Part shown: one piece after another, positions 36,683 to 50,377 of the stretch
Layout: each line of letters begins with the position of its first letter
Position numbering within the stretch: the stretch's first letter is position 1
The notes under the pieces: model-generated
Database searches by the model: none
What the model saw: only the letters and a program-made list of their open reading frames with translations
What the model was told of the DNA's origin: nothing
NCBI RefSeq assembly: GCF_015706575.1
Contig: NW_024037051.1
Span: 14,419,016-14,483,015 of the forward strand
From: Patiria miniata
Lineage: Eukaryota; Echinodermata; Asteroidea; Valvatida; Asterinidae
Length of the DNA stretch: 64,000 nucleotides
Direction of reading: 5' to 3'
Program-made: the position numbers and the translations under genes

Positions 36683-39600
36683 ACCCTCTGAAGCGGATGA
36701 ATGGGCCAACCCGCATGCAAATCGGCAGGTCAATAGACCCGAAACTTTTGGAGAAAATCCCAGAAGTAGAGGCGGATGCCCCTTCTTTCGCTTTTGTGCA
36801 GTAAGTCCCATAGGGAGGCCTGTCAGCGCCAACCCTCATGGCTCCCATGTATCGCAGCCTGAAGGTACCTTAACCTGGATGGATCTGGACAAACTCGGTA
36901 CCATCTGAAAGGGGATGAATGGGCCAACCCGCATGCAAATCGGCAGGTCGATAGACCCGAAACTTTTGAAGAAAATCCCTGAAGTAGTAGCGGATGCCCC
37001 TTCTTTCGCTTTTGTGCAGTAAGTCCCATAGGGAGGCCTGTCAGCGCCAACCCGCATGGCTCCCATGTATCGCAGCCTGAAGGTACCTTAACCTGCATGC
37101 AAATCGGCAGGTCGATAGACCTGCAACTTTGGAGAAAAATACCAGAAGTAGCAGCGGATGCCCCTTCTTTCGCTTTTGTGCAGTTCGTCTCATAGGGAGG
37201 CCTGTCAGCGCCAAACCGCATGGCTCCCATGTATCGCAGCCTGAAGGTACCTTAACCTGGATGGATCTGGACAAACTCGGTACCATTTTGAAGCGGATGA
37301 ATGGGCCAACCCGCATGCAAATCGGCAGGTCGATAGACCAGAAACTTTTTGGAAAAATCCAGAAGTAGCAACGGATGCCCCTTCTTTCGCTTTTGTGCAG
37401 TAAGTCCCATAGGGAGGCCTGTCAGCGCCAACCCGCATGGCTCCCATGTATCGCAGCCTGAAGGTACCTTAACCTGGATGGATCTGGACAAACTCGGTAC
37501 CATTCTGAAGCGGATGAATGGGCCAACCTGCATGCAAATCGGCAGGTCGATAGACCCGAAACTTTTGAAGAAAATCCCAGAAGTAGTAGCGGATGCCACT
37601 TCTTTCGCTTTTGTGCAGTAAGTCCCATAGGGAGGCCTGGCAGCGCCAACCCGCATGGCTCCCATGTATCGCAGCCTGAAGGTACCTTAACCTACATGCA
37701 AATCGGCAGGTCGATAGACCCGAAACTTTTGGAGAAAATCCCAGAAGTAGCAGCAGATGCCCCTTCTTTCGCTTTTGTGCAGTAAGTCCCATAGGGAGGC
37801 CTGTCAGCGCCAACCCGCATGGCTCCCATGTATCGCAGCCTGAAGGTACCTTTACCTGGATGGATCTGGACAAACTCGGTACCATTCTGAAGCGGATGAA
37901 TGGGCCAACCCGCATGCAAATCGACAGGTCGATAGACCCGAAACTTTTGAAGAAAATCCCAGAAGTAGTAGCGGATGCCACTTCTTTCGCTTTTGTGCAG
38001 TAAGTCCCATAGGGAGGCCTGTCAGCGCCAACCCGCATGGCTCCCATGTATCGCAGCCTGAAGGTACCTTAACCTGGATGGATCTGGACAAACTCGGTAC
38101 CATTTTGAAGCGGATGAATGGGCCAACCCGCATGCAAATCGGCAGGTCGATAGACCCGAAACTTTTTGGAAAATCCCAGAAGTAGCAGCGGATGCCCCTT
38201 CTTTCGCTTTGTGCAGTAAGTCCCATAGGGAGGCCTGTCAGCGCCAACCCGCATGGCTCCCATGTATCGCAGCCTGAAGGTACCTTTACCTGGATGGATC
38301 GGGACAAAATCGGTACCCTCTGAAGCGGATGAATGGGCCAACCCGCATGCAAATCGGCAGGTCGATAGACCCGACACTTTTGGAGAAAATCCCAGAAGTA
38401 GTAGCGGATGCCCCTTCTTTCGCTTTGTGCAGTAAGTCCCATAGCGAGGCCTGTCAGCGCCAACCCTCATGGCTCCCATGTATCGCAGCCTGAAGGTACC
38501 TTAACCTGGATGGATCTGGACAAACTCGGTACCATTCTGAAGCGGATGAATGGGCCAACCCGCATGCAAATCGGCAGGTCGATAGACCCGAAACTTTTGA
38601 AGAAAATCCCAGAAGTAGTAGCGGATGCCCCTTCTTTCGCTTTTGTGCAGTAAGTCCCATAGGGAGGCCTGTCAGCGCCAACCCGCATGGCTCCCATGTA
38701 TCGCAGCCTGAAGGTACCTTAACCTGCATGCAAATCGGCAGGTCGATAGACCTGCAACTTTTGGAGAAAATACCAGAAGTAGCAGCGGATGCCCCTTCTT
38801 TCGCTTTTGTGCAGTAAGTCCCATAGGGAGGCCTGTCAGCGCCAACCCGCATGGCTCCCATGTATCGCAGCCTGAAGGTACCTTAACCTGGATGGATCTG
38901 GACAAACTCGGTACCATTTTGAAGCGGATGAATGGGCCAACCCGCATGCAAATCGGCAGGTCGATAGACCCGAAACTTTTTGGAAAAATCCCAGAAGTAG
39001 CAGCGGATGCCCCTTCTTTCGCTTTTGTACAGTAAGTCCCATAGGAGGCCTGTCAGCGCCAACCCGCATGGCTCCCATGTATCGCAGCCTGAAGGTACCT
39101 TTAACCTGCATGGATCTGGACAAACTCGGTACCATTCTGAAGCGGATGAATGGGCCAACCCGCATGCAAATCGGCAGGTCGATAGACCCGAAACTTTTGA
39201 AGAAAATTCCAGAAGTAGTAGCGGATGCCACTTCTTTCGCTTTTGTGCAGTAAGTCCCATAGGGAGGCCTGTCAGCGCCAACCCGCATGGCTCCCATGTA
39301 TCGCAGCCTGAAGGTACCTTAACCTGCATGCAAATCGGCAGGTCGATAGACCCAACTTTGGAGAAAATCCCAGAAGTAGCAGCAGATGCCCCTTCTTTCG
39401 CTTTTGTGCAGTAAGTCCCATAGGGAGGCCTGTCAGCGCCAACCCGCATGGCTCCCATGTATCGCAGCCTGAAGGTACCTTAACCTGCATGCAAATCGGC
39501 AGGTCGATAGACCCGAAACTTTTGGAAAAATCCCAGAAGTAGCAGCGGATGCCCCTTCTTTCGCTTTTGTACAGTAAGTCCCATAGGGAGGCCTGTCAGC

Positions 39601-42600
39601 GCCAACCCGCATGGCTCCCATGTATCGCAGCCTGAAGGTACCTTAACCTGCATGGATCTGGACAAACTCGGTACCATTCTGAAGCGGATGAATGGGCCAA
39701 CCCGCATGCAAATCGGCAGCGAGGCGAAGACCCGAAACTTTGAAGAAAATTCCAGAAGAAGTAGTAGCGGATGCCACTTCTTTCGCTTTTGTGCAGTAAG
39801 TCCCATAGGGAGGCCTGTCAGCGCCAACCGCATGGCTCCCATGTATCGCAGCCTGAAGGTACTTAACCTGCATGCAAATCGGCAGGTCGATAGACCCGAA
39901 ACTTTTGGAGAAAATCCCAGAAGTAGCAGCGAATGCCCCTTCTTTCGCTTTTGTGCAGTAAGTCCCATAGGGAGGTCTGTCAGCGCCAACCCGCATTGCT
40001 CCCATGTATCGCAGCCTGAAGGTACCTTAACCTGGATGGATCTGGACAACTTGGTACCATTTTGAAGCGGATGAATGGGCCAACCCGCAAGCAAATCGGC
40101 AGGTCGATAGACCCGAAACTTTTGGAGAAAATTCTAGAAGTAGCAGCGGATGCCCCTCTTTCGCTTTTGTGCAGTAAGTCCATAGGGAGGCCTGTCAGCG
40201 CCAACCCGCATGGCTCCCATGTATCGCAGCCTGAAGGTACCTTAAACCTGGATGGATCGGGACAAACTCGGTACCCTCTGAAGCGGATGAATGGGCCAAC
40301 CCGCATGCAAATCGGCAGGTCGATAGACCCGACACTTTGGAGAAAATCCCAGAAGTAGTAGCGGATGCCCCTTCTTTCGCTTTTGTGCAGTAAGTCCCAT
40401 AGGGAGGCCTGTCAGCGCCAACCCTCATGGCTCCCATGTATCGCAGCCTGAAGGTACCTTAACCTGGATGGATCTGGACAAACTCGGTACCATTCTGAAG
40501 CAGATGAATGGGCCAACCCGCATGCAAATCGGCAGGTCGATAGACCCGAAACTTTTGAAGAAAATCCCAGAAGTAGTAGCGGATGCCCCTTCTTTCGCTT
40601 TTGTGCAGTAAGTCCCATAGGGAGGCCTGTCAGCGCCAACCCGCATGGCTCCCATGTATCGCAGCCTGAAGGTACCTTAACCTGCATGCAAAATCGGCAG
40701 GTCGATAGACCTACAACTTTTGGAGAAAATACCAGAAGTAGCAGTGGATGCCCCTTCTTTCGCTTTTGTGCAGTAAGTCCCATAGGGAGGCCTGTCAGCG
40801 CCAACCCGCATGGCTCCCATGTATCGCAGCCTGAAGGTACCTTAGCCTGGATGGATCTGGACAAACTCGGTACCATTTTGAAGCGGATGAATGGGCCAAC
40901 CCGCATGCAAATCGGCAGGTCGATAGACCCGAAACTTTTTGGAAAAATGCCAGAAGTAGCAGCGGATGCCCCTTCTTTCGCTTTTGTGCAGTAAGTCCCA
41001 TAGGGAGGCCTGTCAGCGCCAACCCGCATGGCTCCCATGTATCGCAGCCTGAAGGTACCTTAACCTGGATGGATCTGGACAAACTCGTTACCATTCTGAA
41101 GCGGATGAATGGGCCAACCCGCATGCAAATCGGCAGGTCGATAGATCCGAAACTTTTGGAGAAAATTCAGAAGTAGCAGCGGATGCCCCTTCTTTCGCTT
41201 TTGTGCAGTAAGTCCCATAGGGAGGCCTGTCAGCGCCAACCCGCATGGCTCCCATGTATCGCAGCCTGAAGGTACTTTAACCTAGATGGATCTGGACAAA
41301 CTCGGTACCATTTTGAAGCGGATGAATGGGCCAACCCGCATGCAAATCGGCAGGTCGATAGACCCGAAACTTTTGGAGAAAATCCCAGAAGTAGCAGCGA
41401 ATGCCCCTTCTTTCGCTTTTGTGCAGTAAGTCCATAGGGAGGGCTGTCAGCGCCAACCGCATGCTCCCATGTATCGCAGCCTGAAGGTACCTTAACCTGG
41501 ATGGATCGGGACAAACTCGGTTCCCCTCTGAAGCGGATGAATGGGCCAACCCGCATGCAAATCGGCAGGTCGATAGACCCGACACTTTTGGAGAAAATCC
41601 CAGAAGTAGTAGCGGATGCCCCTTCTTTCGCTTTTGTGCAGTAAGTCCCATAGGGAGGCCTGTCAGCGCCAACCCTCATGGCTCCCATGTATCGCAGCCT
41701 GAAGGTACCTTAACCTGGATGGATCTGGACAAACTCGGTACCATTCTGAAGCAGATGAATGGCCAACCCGCATGCAATCGGCAGGTCGATAGACTCGAAA
41801 CTTTTGAAGAAAATCCCAGAAGTAGTAGCGGATGCCCCTTCTTTCGCTTTTGTGCAGTAAGTCCCATAGGGAGGCCTGTCAGCGCCAACCCGCATGGCTC
41901 CCATGTATCGCAGCCTGAAGGTACCTTAACCTGCATGCAAATCGGCAGGTCGATAGACCTGCAACTTTTGGAGAAAATACCAGAAGTAGCAGTGGATGCC
42001 CCTTCTTTCGCTTTTGTGCAGTAAGTCCCATAGGGAGGCCTGTCAGCGCCAACCCGCATGGCTCCCATGTATCGCAGCCTGAAGGTACCTTAACCTGGAT
42101 GGATCTGGACAAACTCGGTACCATTTTGAAGCGGATGAATGGGCCAACCCGCATGCAAATCGGCAGGTCGATAGACCCGAAACTTTTGGAAAAATCCCAG
42201 AAGTAGCAGCGGATGCCCCTTCTTTCGCTTTTGTGCAGTAAGTCCCATAGGGAGGCCTGTCAGCGCCAACCCGCATGGCTCCCATGTATCGCAGCCTGAA
42301 GGTACCTTAACCTGGATGGATCTGGACAAACTCGTACCATTCTGAAGCGGATGAATGGGCCAACCCGCATGCAAATCGGCAGGTCGATAGACCCGAAACT
42401 TTTGAAGAAAATCCCAGAAGTAGTAGCGGATGCCACTTCTTTCGCTTTTGTGCAGTAAGTCCCATAGGGAGGCCTGGCAGCGCCAACCCGCATGGCTCCC
42501 AAGTATCGCAGCCTGAAGGTACCTTAACCTGCATGCAAATCGGCAGGTCGATAGACCCGAAACTTTTGGAGAAAATCCCAGAAGTAGCAGCAGATGCCCC

Positions 42601-44534
42601 TTCTTTCGCTTTTGTGCAGTAAGTCCCATAGGGAGGCCTGTCAGCGCCAACCCGCATGGCTCCCATGTATCGCAGCCTGAAGGTACCTTAACCTGCATGC
42701 AAATCGGCAGGTCGATAGACCCGAAACTTTTGGAGAAAATCCCAGAAGTAGCAGCAGATGCCCCTTCTTTCGCTTTGTGCAGTAAGTCCCATAGGGAGGC
42801 CTGTCAGCGCCAACCCGCATGGCTCCCATGTATCGCAGCCTGACGGTACCTTAACCTGCATGGATCTGGACAAACTCGGTACAATTTTGAAGCGGATGAA
42901 TGGGCCAACCCGCATGCAAATCGGCAGGTCGATAGACCTGCAACTTTTGGAGAAAATCCCAGAAGTAGCAGCGGATGCCCCTTCTTTCGCTATTGTGCAG
43001 TAAGTCCCATAGGACGCCTGTCAGCGCCAACCCGCATGGCTCCCATTTATCGCAGCCTGAAGGTACCTTAACCTAGATGGATCTGGACAAACTCGGTACC
43101 ATTTTGAAGCGGATGAATGGGCCAACCCGCATGCAAATCGGCAGGTCGATAGACCCGAAACTTTTTGGAAAAATCCCAGAAGTAGCAGCGGATGCCCCTT
43201 CTTTCGCTTTTGTGCAGTAAGTCCCATAGGGAGGCCTGTCAGCGCCAACCCGCCATGGCTCCCATGTATCGCAGCCTGAAGGTACCTTAACCTGGATGGA
43301 TCTGGACAAACTCGGTACCATTCTGAAGCGGATGAATGGGCCAACCCGCATGCAAATCGGCAGGTCGATAGACGCGAAACTTTTGAAGAAAATCCCAGAA
43401 GTAGTAGCGGATGCCACTTCTTTCGCTTTTGTGCAGTAAGTCCCATAGGGAGGCCTGTCAGCGCCAACCCGCATGGCTCCCATGTATCGCAGCCTGAAGG
43501 TACCTTAATCTGGATGGATCTGGACAAACTCGGTACCATTTTGAAGCGGATGAATGGGCCAACCCGCATGCAAATCGGCAGGTCGATAGACCAGAAACCT
43601 TTTGGAAAAATCCCAGAAGTAGCAGCGGATGCCCCTTCTTTCGCTTTTGTGCAGTAAGTCCCATAGGGAGGCCTGTCAGCGCCAACCCGCATGGCTCCCA
43701 TGTATCGCAGCCTGAAGGTACCTTAACCTAGATGGATCTGGACAAACTCGGTACCCTTCTGAAGCGGATGAATGGGCCAACCCGCATGCAAATCGGCAGG
43801 TCGATAGACCCGAAACTTTTGAAGAAAATCCCAGAAGTAGTAGCGGATGCCACTTCTTTCGCTTTTGTGCAGTAAGTCCCATAGGGAGGCCTGTCAGCGC
43901 CAACCCGCATGGCTCCCATGTATCGCAGCCTGAAGGTACCTCACCTGCATGCAAATCGGCAGGTCGATAGACCCGAAACTTTTGGAGAAAATCCCAGAAG
44001 TAGCAGCAGATGCCCCTTCTTTCGCTTTTGTGCAGTAAGTCCCATAGGGAGGCCTGTCAGCGCCAACCCGCATGGCTCCCTAGTATCGCAGCCTGAAGGT
44101 ACCTTAACCTGAATGGATCTGGACAAACTCGGTACCATTTTGAAGCGGATGAATGGGCCAACCTGCATGCAAATCGGCAGGTCGATAGACCTGCAACTTT
44201 TGGAGAAAATCCTAGAAGTAGCAGCGGATGCCCCTTCTTTCGCTTTTGTGCAGTAAGTCCCATAGGCAGGCCTGTCAGCGCCAACCCGCATGGCTCCCAT
44301 GTATCGCAGCCTGAAGGTACCTTAATCTGGATGGATCTGGACAAACTCGGTACCATTTTGAAGCGGATGAATGGGCCAACCCGCATGCAAATCGGCAGGT
44401 CGATAGACCCGAAACTTTTGGAAAAATCCCAGAAGTAGCAGCGGATGCCCCTTCTTTCGCTTTTGTGCAGTAAGTCCCATAGGGAGGCCTGTCAGTGCCA
44501 ACCCGCGTGGCTCCCATGTATCGCAGCCTGAAGG

Positions 44535-47500
44535 TACTTTAACCTAAATGGATCTGGACAAACTCGGTACCATTTTGAAGCGGATGAATGGGCCAACCCG
44601 CATGCAAATCGGCAGGTCGATAGACCCGAAACTTTTGGAGAAAATTCCAGAAGTAGCAGCGGATGCCCCTTCTTTCGCTTTTGTGCAGTAAGTCCCATAG
44701 GGAGGCCTGTCAGCGCCAACCCGCATGACTCCCATGTATCGCAGCCTGAATGTACCTTAACCTGCATGGATCTGGACAAACTCGGTACCAATTTGAAGCG
44801 GATGAATAGGCCAACCTGCATGCAAATCGGCAGGTCGATAGACCCGAAACTTTTGGAGAAAATCCCAGAAGTAGCAGCAGATGCCCCTTCTTTCGCTTTT
44901 GTGCAGTAAGTCCCATAGGGAGGCCTGTCAGCGCCAACCCGCATGGCTCCCTAGTATCGCAGCCTGAAGGTACCTTAACCTGAATGGATCTGGACAAACT
45001 CGGTACCATTTTGAAGCGGATGAATGGGCCAACCCGCATGCAAATCGGCAGGTCGATAGACCCGAAACTTTTTGGAAAAATCCCAGAAGTAGCAGCGGAT
45101 GCCCCTTCTTTCGCTTTTGTGCAGTAAGTCCCATAGGGAGGCCTGTCAGCGCCAACCCGCATGGCTCCCATGTATCGAAGCCTGAAGGTACCTTAACCTA
45201 GATGGATCTGGACAAACTCGGTACCATTTTGAAGCGGATGAATGGGCCAACCCGCATGCAAATCGGCAGGTCGATAGACCCGAAACTTTTGGAGAAAATT
45301 CCAGAAGTAGCAGCGGATGCCCCTTCTTTCCCTTTTGTGCAGTAAGTCCCATAGGGAGGCCTGTCAGCGCCAACCCGCATGACTCCCATGTATCGCAGCC
45401 TGAAGGTACCTTAAACCTGCATGGATCTGGACAAACTCGGTACCATTTTGAAGCGGATGAATAGGCCAACCTGCAAGAAAATTGGCAGGTCGATCGACCC
45501 GAAAAATTTGGAGAAAATCCCAGAAGTAGCAGCGGATGCCCCTTCTTTCGCTTTTGTGCAGTAAGTCCCATAGGGAGGCCTGTCAGCGCCAACCCGCATG
45601 GCTCCCATGTATCGCAGACTGAAGGTACCTTAACCTGGATGGATCTGGACAAACTCGGTACCATTTTGAAGCGGATGAATAGGTCAACCCGCATGCAAAT
45701 CGGCAGGTCGATAGACCCGAAACTTGTGGAGAAAATCCTAGAAGTAGCAGCGGATGCCCCTTCTTTCGCTTTTGTGCAGTAAGTCCCATAGGGAGGCCTG
45801 TCAGCGCCAACCCGCATGGCTCCCATGTATCGCAGCCTGAAGGTACCTTTACCTAAATGGATCTGGACAAACTCGGTACCATTCTGAAGCGGATGAATGG
45901 GCCAACCCGCATGCAAATCGGCAGGTCTATAGACCCGAAACTTTTGAAGAAAATCTCAGAAGTAGTAGCGGATGCCACTTCTTTCGCTTTTGTGCAGTTA
46001 GTCCCATAGGGAGGCCTGTCAGCGCCAACCCGCATGGCTCCTCTGTATCGCAGCCTGAAGGTACCTTAACCTGCATGCAAATCGGCAGGTCGATAGACCC
46101 GAAACTTTTGGAGAAAATCCCAGAAGTAGCAGCAGATGCCCCTTCTTTCGCTTTTGTGCAGTAAGTCCCATAGGGAGGCCTGTCAGCGCCAACCCGCATG
46201 GCTCCCATGTATCGCAGCCTGACGGTACCTTAACCTGCATGGATCTGGACAAACTCGGTACCATTTTGAAGCGGATGAATGGGCCAACCCGCATGCAAAT
46301 CGGCAGGTCGATAGACCTGCAACTTTTGGAGAAAATCTCAGAAGTAGCAGCGGATGCCCCTTCTTTCGCTTTTGTGCAGTAAGTCCCATAGGGAGGCCTG
46401 TCAGCGCCAACCCGCATGGCTCCCATGTATCGCAGCCTGAAGGTACCTTAATCTGGATGGATCTGGACAAACTCGGTACCATTTTGAAGCGGATGAATGG
46501 GCCAACCCGCATGCAAATCGGCAGGTCGATAGACCCGAAACTTTTTGGAAAAATCCCAGAAGTAGCAGCGGATGCCCCTTCTTTCGCTTTTGTGCAGTAA
46601 GTCCCATAGGGAGGCCTGTCAGTGCCAACCCGCGTGGCTCCCATGTATCGCAGCCTGAAGGTACCTTAACCTAGTTGGATCTGGACAAACTCGGTACCAT
46701 TTTAAAGCTGATGAATGGGCCAACCCGCATGCAAATCGGCAGGTCGATAGACCCGAAACTTTTGGAGAAATTCCAGAAGTAGCAGCGGATGCCCCTTCTT
46801 TCGCTTTTGTGCAGTAAGTCCCATAGGGAGGCCTGTCAGCGCCAACCCGCATGACTCCCATGTATCGCAGCCTGAATGTACCTTAACCTGCATGGATCTG
46901 GACAAACTCGGTACCATTTTGAAGCGGATGAATAGGCCAACCTGCATGCAAATCGGCAGGTCGATAGACCCGAAACTTTTGGAGAAAAATCCCAGAAGTA
47001 GCAGCAGATGCCCCTTCTTTCGCTTTTGTGCAGTAAGTCCCATAGGGAGGCCTGTCAGCGCCAACCCGCATGGCTCCCTAGTATCGCAGCCTGAAGGTAC
47101 CTTAACCTGAATGGATCTGGACAAACTCGGTACCATTTTGAAGCGGATGAATGGGCCAACCCGCATGCAAATCGGCAGGTCGATAGACCCGAAACTTTTT
47201 GGAAAAATCCCAGAAGTAGCAGCGGATGCCCCTTCTTTCGCTTTTGTGCAGTAAGTCCCATAGGGAGGCCTGTCAGCGCCAACCCGCATGGCTCCCATGT
47301 ATCGCAGCCTGAAGGTACCTTAACCTAGATGGATCTGGACAAACTCGGTACCATTTTGAAGCGGATGAATGGGCCAACCCGCATGCAAATCGGCAGGTCG
47401 ATAGACCCGAAACTTTTGGAGAAAATTTCAGAAGTAGCAGCGGATGCCCCTTCTTTCCCTTTTGTGCAGTAAGTCCCATAGGGAGGCCTGTCAGCGCCAA

Positions 47501-48800
47501 CCCGCATGACTCCCATGTATCGCAGCCTGAAGGTACCTTAACCTGGATGGATCTGGACAAACTCGGTACCATTTTGAAGCGGATGAATAGGCCAACCTGC
47601 AAGACAATTGGCAGGTCGATCGACCCGAAAAATTTGGATGAAATCCCAGAAGTAGCAGAGGATGCCCCTTCTTTCGCTTTTGTGCAGTAAGTCCCATAGG
47701 GAGGCCTGTCAGCGCCAACCCGCATGACTCCCATGTATCGCAGCCTGAAGGTACCTTAACCTGGATGGATCTGGACAAACTCGGTACCATTTTGAAGCGG
47801 ATGAATGGGTCAACCCGCATGCAAATCGGCAGGTCGATAGACCCGAATCTTTTGGAGAAAATCCTAGAAGTAGCAGCGGATGCCCCTTCTTTCGCTTTTG
47901 TGCAGTAAGTCCCATAGGGAGGCCTGTCAGCGCCAACCCGCATGGCTCCCATGTATCGCAGCCTGAAGGTACCTTTACCTAAATGGATCTGGACAAACTC
48001 GGTACCATTCTGAAGCGGATGAATGGGCCAACCCGCATGCAAATCGGCAGGTCGATAGACCCGAAACTTTTGAAGAAAATCTCAGAAGTAACTTTTTGGA
48101 AAAATCCCAGAAGTAGCAGCGGATTCCCCTTCTTTCGCTTTTGTGCAGTAAGTCCCATAGGGAGGCCTGTCAGTGCCAACCCGCGTGGCTCCCATGTATC
48201 GCAGCCTGAAGGTACCTTAACCTAGATGGATCTGGACAAACTCGGTACCATTTTGAAGCGGATGAATGGGCCAACCCGCATGCAAATCGGCAGGTCGATA
48301 GACCCGAAACTTTTGGAGAAAATTCCAGAAGTAGCAGCGGATGCCCCTTCTTTCGCTTTTGTGCAGTAAGTCCCATAGGGAGGCCTGTCAGCGCCAACCC
48401 GCATGACTCCCATGTATCGCAGCCTGAATGTACCTTAACCTGCATGGATCTGGACAAACTCGGTACCATTTTGAAGCGGATGAATGGGCCAACCCGCATG
48501 CAAATCGGCAGGTCGATAGACCCGAAACTTTTTGGAAAAATCCCAGAAGTAGCAGCGGATGCCCCTTCTTTCGCTTTTGTGCAGTAAGTCCCATAGGGAG
48601 GCCTGTCAGCGCCACCCGCATGGCTCCCATGTATCGCAGCCTGAAGGTACCTTAACCTAGATGGATCTGGACAAACTCGGTACCATTTTGAAGCGGATGA
48701 ATGGGCCAACCCGCATGCAAATCGGCAGGTCGATAGACCCGAAACTTTTGAAGAAAATCTCAGAAGTAGTAGCGGATGCCACTTCTTTCGCTTTTGTGCA
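44535..48800 (-). repeat. ~2.13-kb higher-order satellite repeat
   Basis: Blocks carrying the same ordered variants recur about 2,127 bp apart. Units reading CTTTCCCTTTTGTGCAG are near 45330 and 47455. Units reading GACCCGAAAAATTTGG with a changed CAAGA(A/C)AATTGGCAGG word are near 45475 and 47600. CTGAATGTACC units are near 44747, 46870 and 48425. About ten units make one block. Confidence 0.75.
48061..48120 (-). repeat. Chimeric satellite unit with an out-of-register junction
   Basis: The unit reads AACTTTTGAAGAAAATCTC, then AGAAGTA, then restarts at ACTTTTTGGAAAAATCCCAG before continuing normally. Two unit variants are joined about 29 bp out of register at a GAAGTA microhomology, giving a locally duplicated segment. 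Confidence 0.8.
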
Positions 48801-50336
48801 GTAAGTCCCATAGGGAGGCCTGTCAGCGCCAACCCGCATGGCTCCCATGTATCGCAGCCTGACGGTACCTTAACCTGCATGGATCTGGACAAACTCGGTA
48901 CAATTTTGAAGCGGATGAATGGGCCAACCCGCAAGCAAATCGGCAGGTCGATAGACCTGCAACTTTTGGAGAAAATCCCAGAAGTAGCAGCGGATGCCCC
49001 TTCTTTCGCTATTGTGCAGTAAGTCCCATAGGGACGCCTGTCAGCGCCAACCCGCATGGCTCCCATGTATCGCAGCCTGAAGGTACCTTAACCTAGATGG
49101 ATCTGGACAAACTCGGTACCATTTTGAAGCGGATGAATGGGCCAACCCGCATGCAAATCGGCAGGTCGATAGACCCGAAACTTTTTGGAAAAATCCCAGA
49201 AGTAGCAGCGGATGCCCCTTCTTTCGCTTTTGTGCAGTAAGTCCCATAGGGAGGCCTGTCAGCGCCAACCCGCATGGCTCCCATGTATCGCAGCCTGAAG
49301 GTACCTTAACCTGGATGGATCTGGACAAACTCGGTACCATTCTGAAGCGGATGAATGGGCCAACCCGCATGCAAATCGGCAGGTCGATAGACCCGAAACT
49401 TTTGAAGAAAATCCCAGAAGTAGTAGCGGATGCCACTTCTTTCGCTTTTGTGCAGTAAGTCCCATAGGGAGGCCTGTCAGCGCCAACCCGCATGGCTCCC
49501 ATGTATCGCAGCCTGAAGGTACCTTAACCTGCATGCAAATCGGCAGGTCGATAGACCCGAAACTTTTGGAGATAATCCCAGAAGTAGCAGCAGATGCCCC
49601 TTCTTTCGCTTTTGTGCAGTAAGTCCCATAGGGAGGCCTGTCAGCGCCAACCCGCATGGCTCCCTAGTATCGCAGCCTGAAGGTACCTTAACCTGAATGG
49701 ATCTGGACAAACTCGGTACCATTTTGAAGCGGATGAATGGGCCAACCCGCATGCAAATCGGCAGGTCGATAGACCTGCTACTTTTGAAGAAAATTCCAGA
49801 AGTAGCAGCGGATGCCCCTTCTTTCGCTTTTGTGCAGTAAGTCCCATAGGGAGGCCTGTCAGCGCCAACCCGCATGGCTCCCATGTATCGCAGCCTGAAG
49901 GTACCTCAATCTGGATGGATCTGGACAAACTCGGTACCATTTTGAAGCGGATGAATGGGCCAACCCGCATGCAAATCGGCAGGTCGATAGACCCGAAACT
50001 TTTTGGAAAAATCCCAGAAGTAGCAGCGGATGCCCCTTCTTTCGCTTTTGTGCAGTAAGTCCCATAGGGAGGCCTGTCAGCGCCAACCCGCATGGCTCCC
50101 ATGTATCGCAGCCTGAAGGTACCTTAACCTAGATGGATCTGGACAAACTCGGTACCATTTTGAAGCGGATGAATGGGCCAACCCGCATGCAAATCGGCAG
50201 GTCGATAGACCCGAAACTTTTGGAGAAAATTCCAGAAGTAGCAGCGGATGCTCCTTCTTTCCCTTTTGTGCAGTAAGTCCCATAGGGAGGCCTGTCAGCG
50301 CCAACCCGCATGGCTCCCATGTATCGCAGCCTGAAG

Positions 50337-50340
50337 GTAC
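50337..50340. other. Target-site duplication, left copy (GTAC)
   Basis: GTAC immediately before the 5' LTR. It is matched by GTAC at 56774-56777 right after the 3' LTR. The empty site would be a GGTACC word of a satellite unit. Four bases is within the range for Ty3/gypsy integrases. Confidence 0.85.
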
Positions 50341-50367
50341 TGTAGCGCAACGGTGTGCTTGCAGCGA

Positions 50368-50377
50368 GTTATTTATA
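50368..50377 (-). promoter_or_regulatory. TATA-box-like motif in the LTR, best in antisense
   Basis: TTATTTATAG on the plus strand reads CTATAAATAA on the minus strand, a near-ideal TATA box. Its position, about 27 bp from the LTR edge, would place an antisense start at the satellite junction. The sense reading (TATTTATA) is a weaker alternative for the element's own promoter. No experimental support is available. Confidence 0.4.

Larger units (their letters stand above)
36683..50340 (-). repeat. 218-bp satellite array, reverse orientation, with 164-bp units
   Basis: About 63 or more tandem units of the CCATGCGGG subfamily, read in reverse. Two unit lengths are mixed, 218 bp and 164 bp. The short form lacks 54 bp between two GCATG words (CCTGCATG joined to CAAATCGG) and is seen near 37096, 37690, 38725, 39328, 39485, 39868, 40683, 41935, 42535, 42694, 43945, 46073 and 49531. 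A variant with GGTACCCTCTGAAG recurs at 36683, 38315 and 40273, showing higher-order blocks. The right end is interrupted at GGTAC by the complete retroelement. ORFs here are repeat artefacts. Confidence 0.97.
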
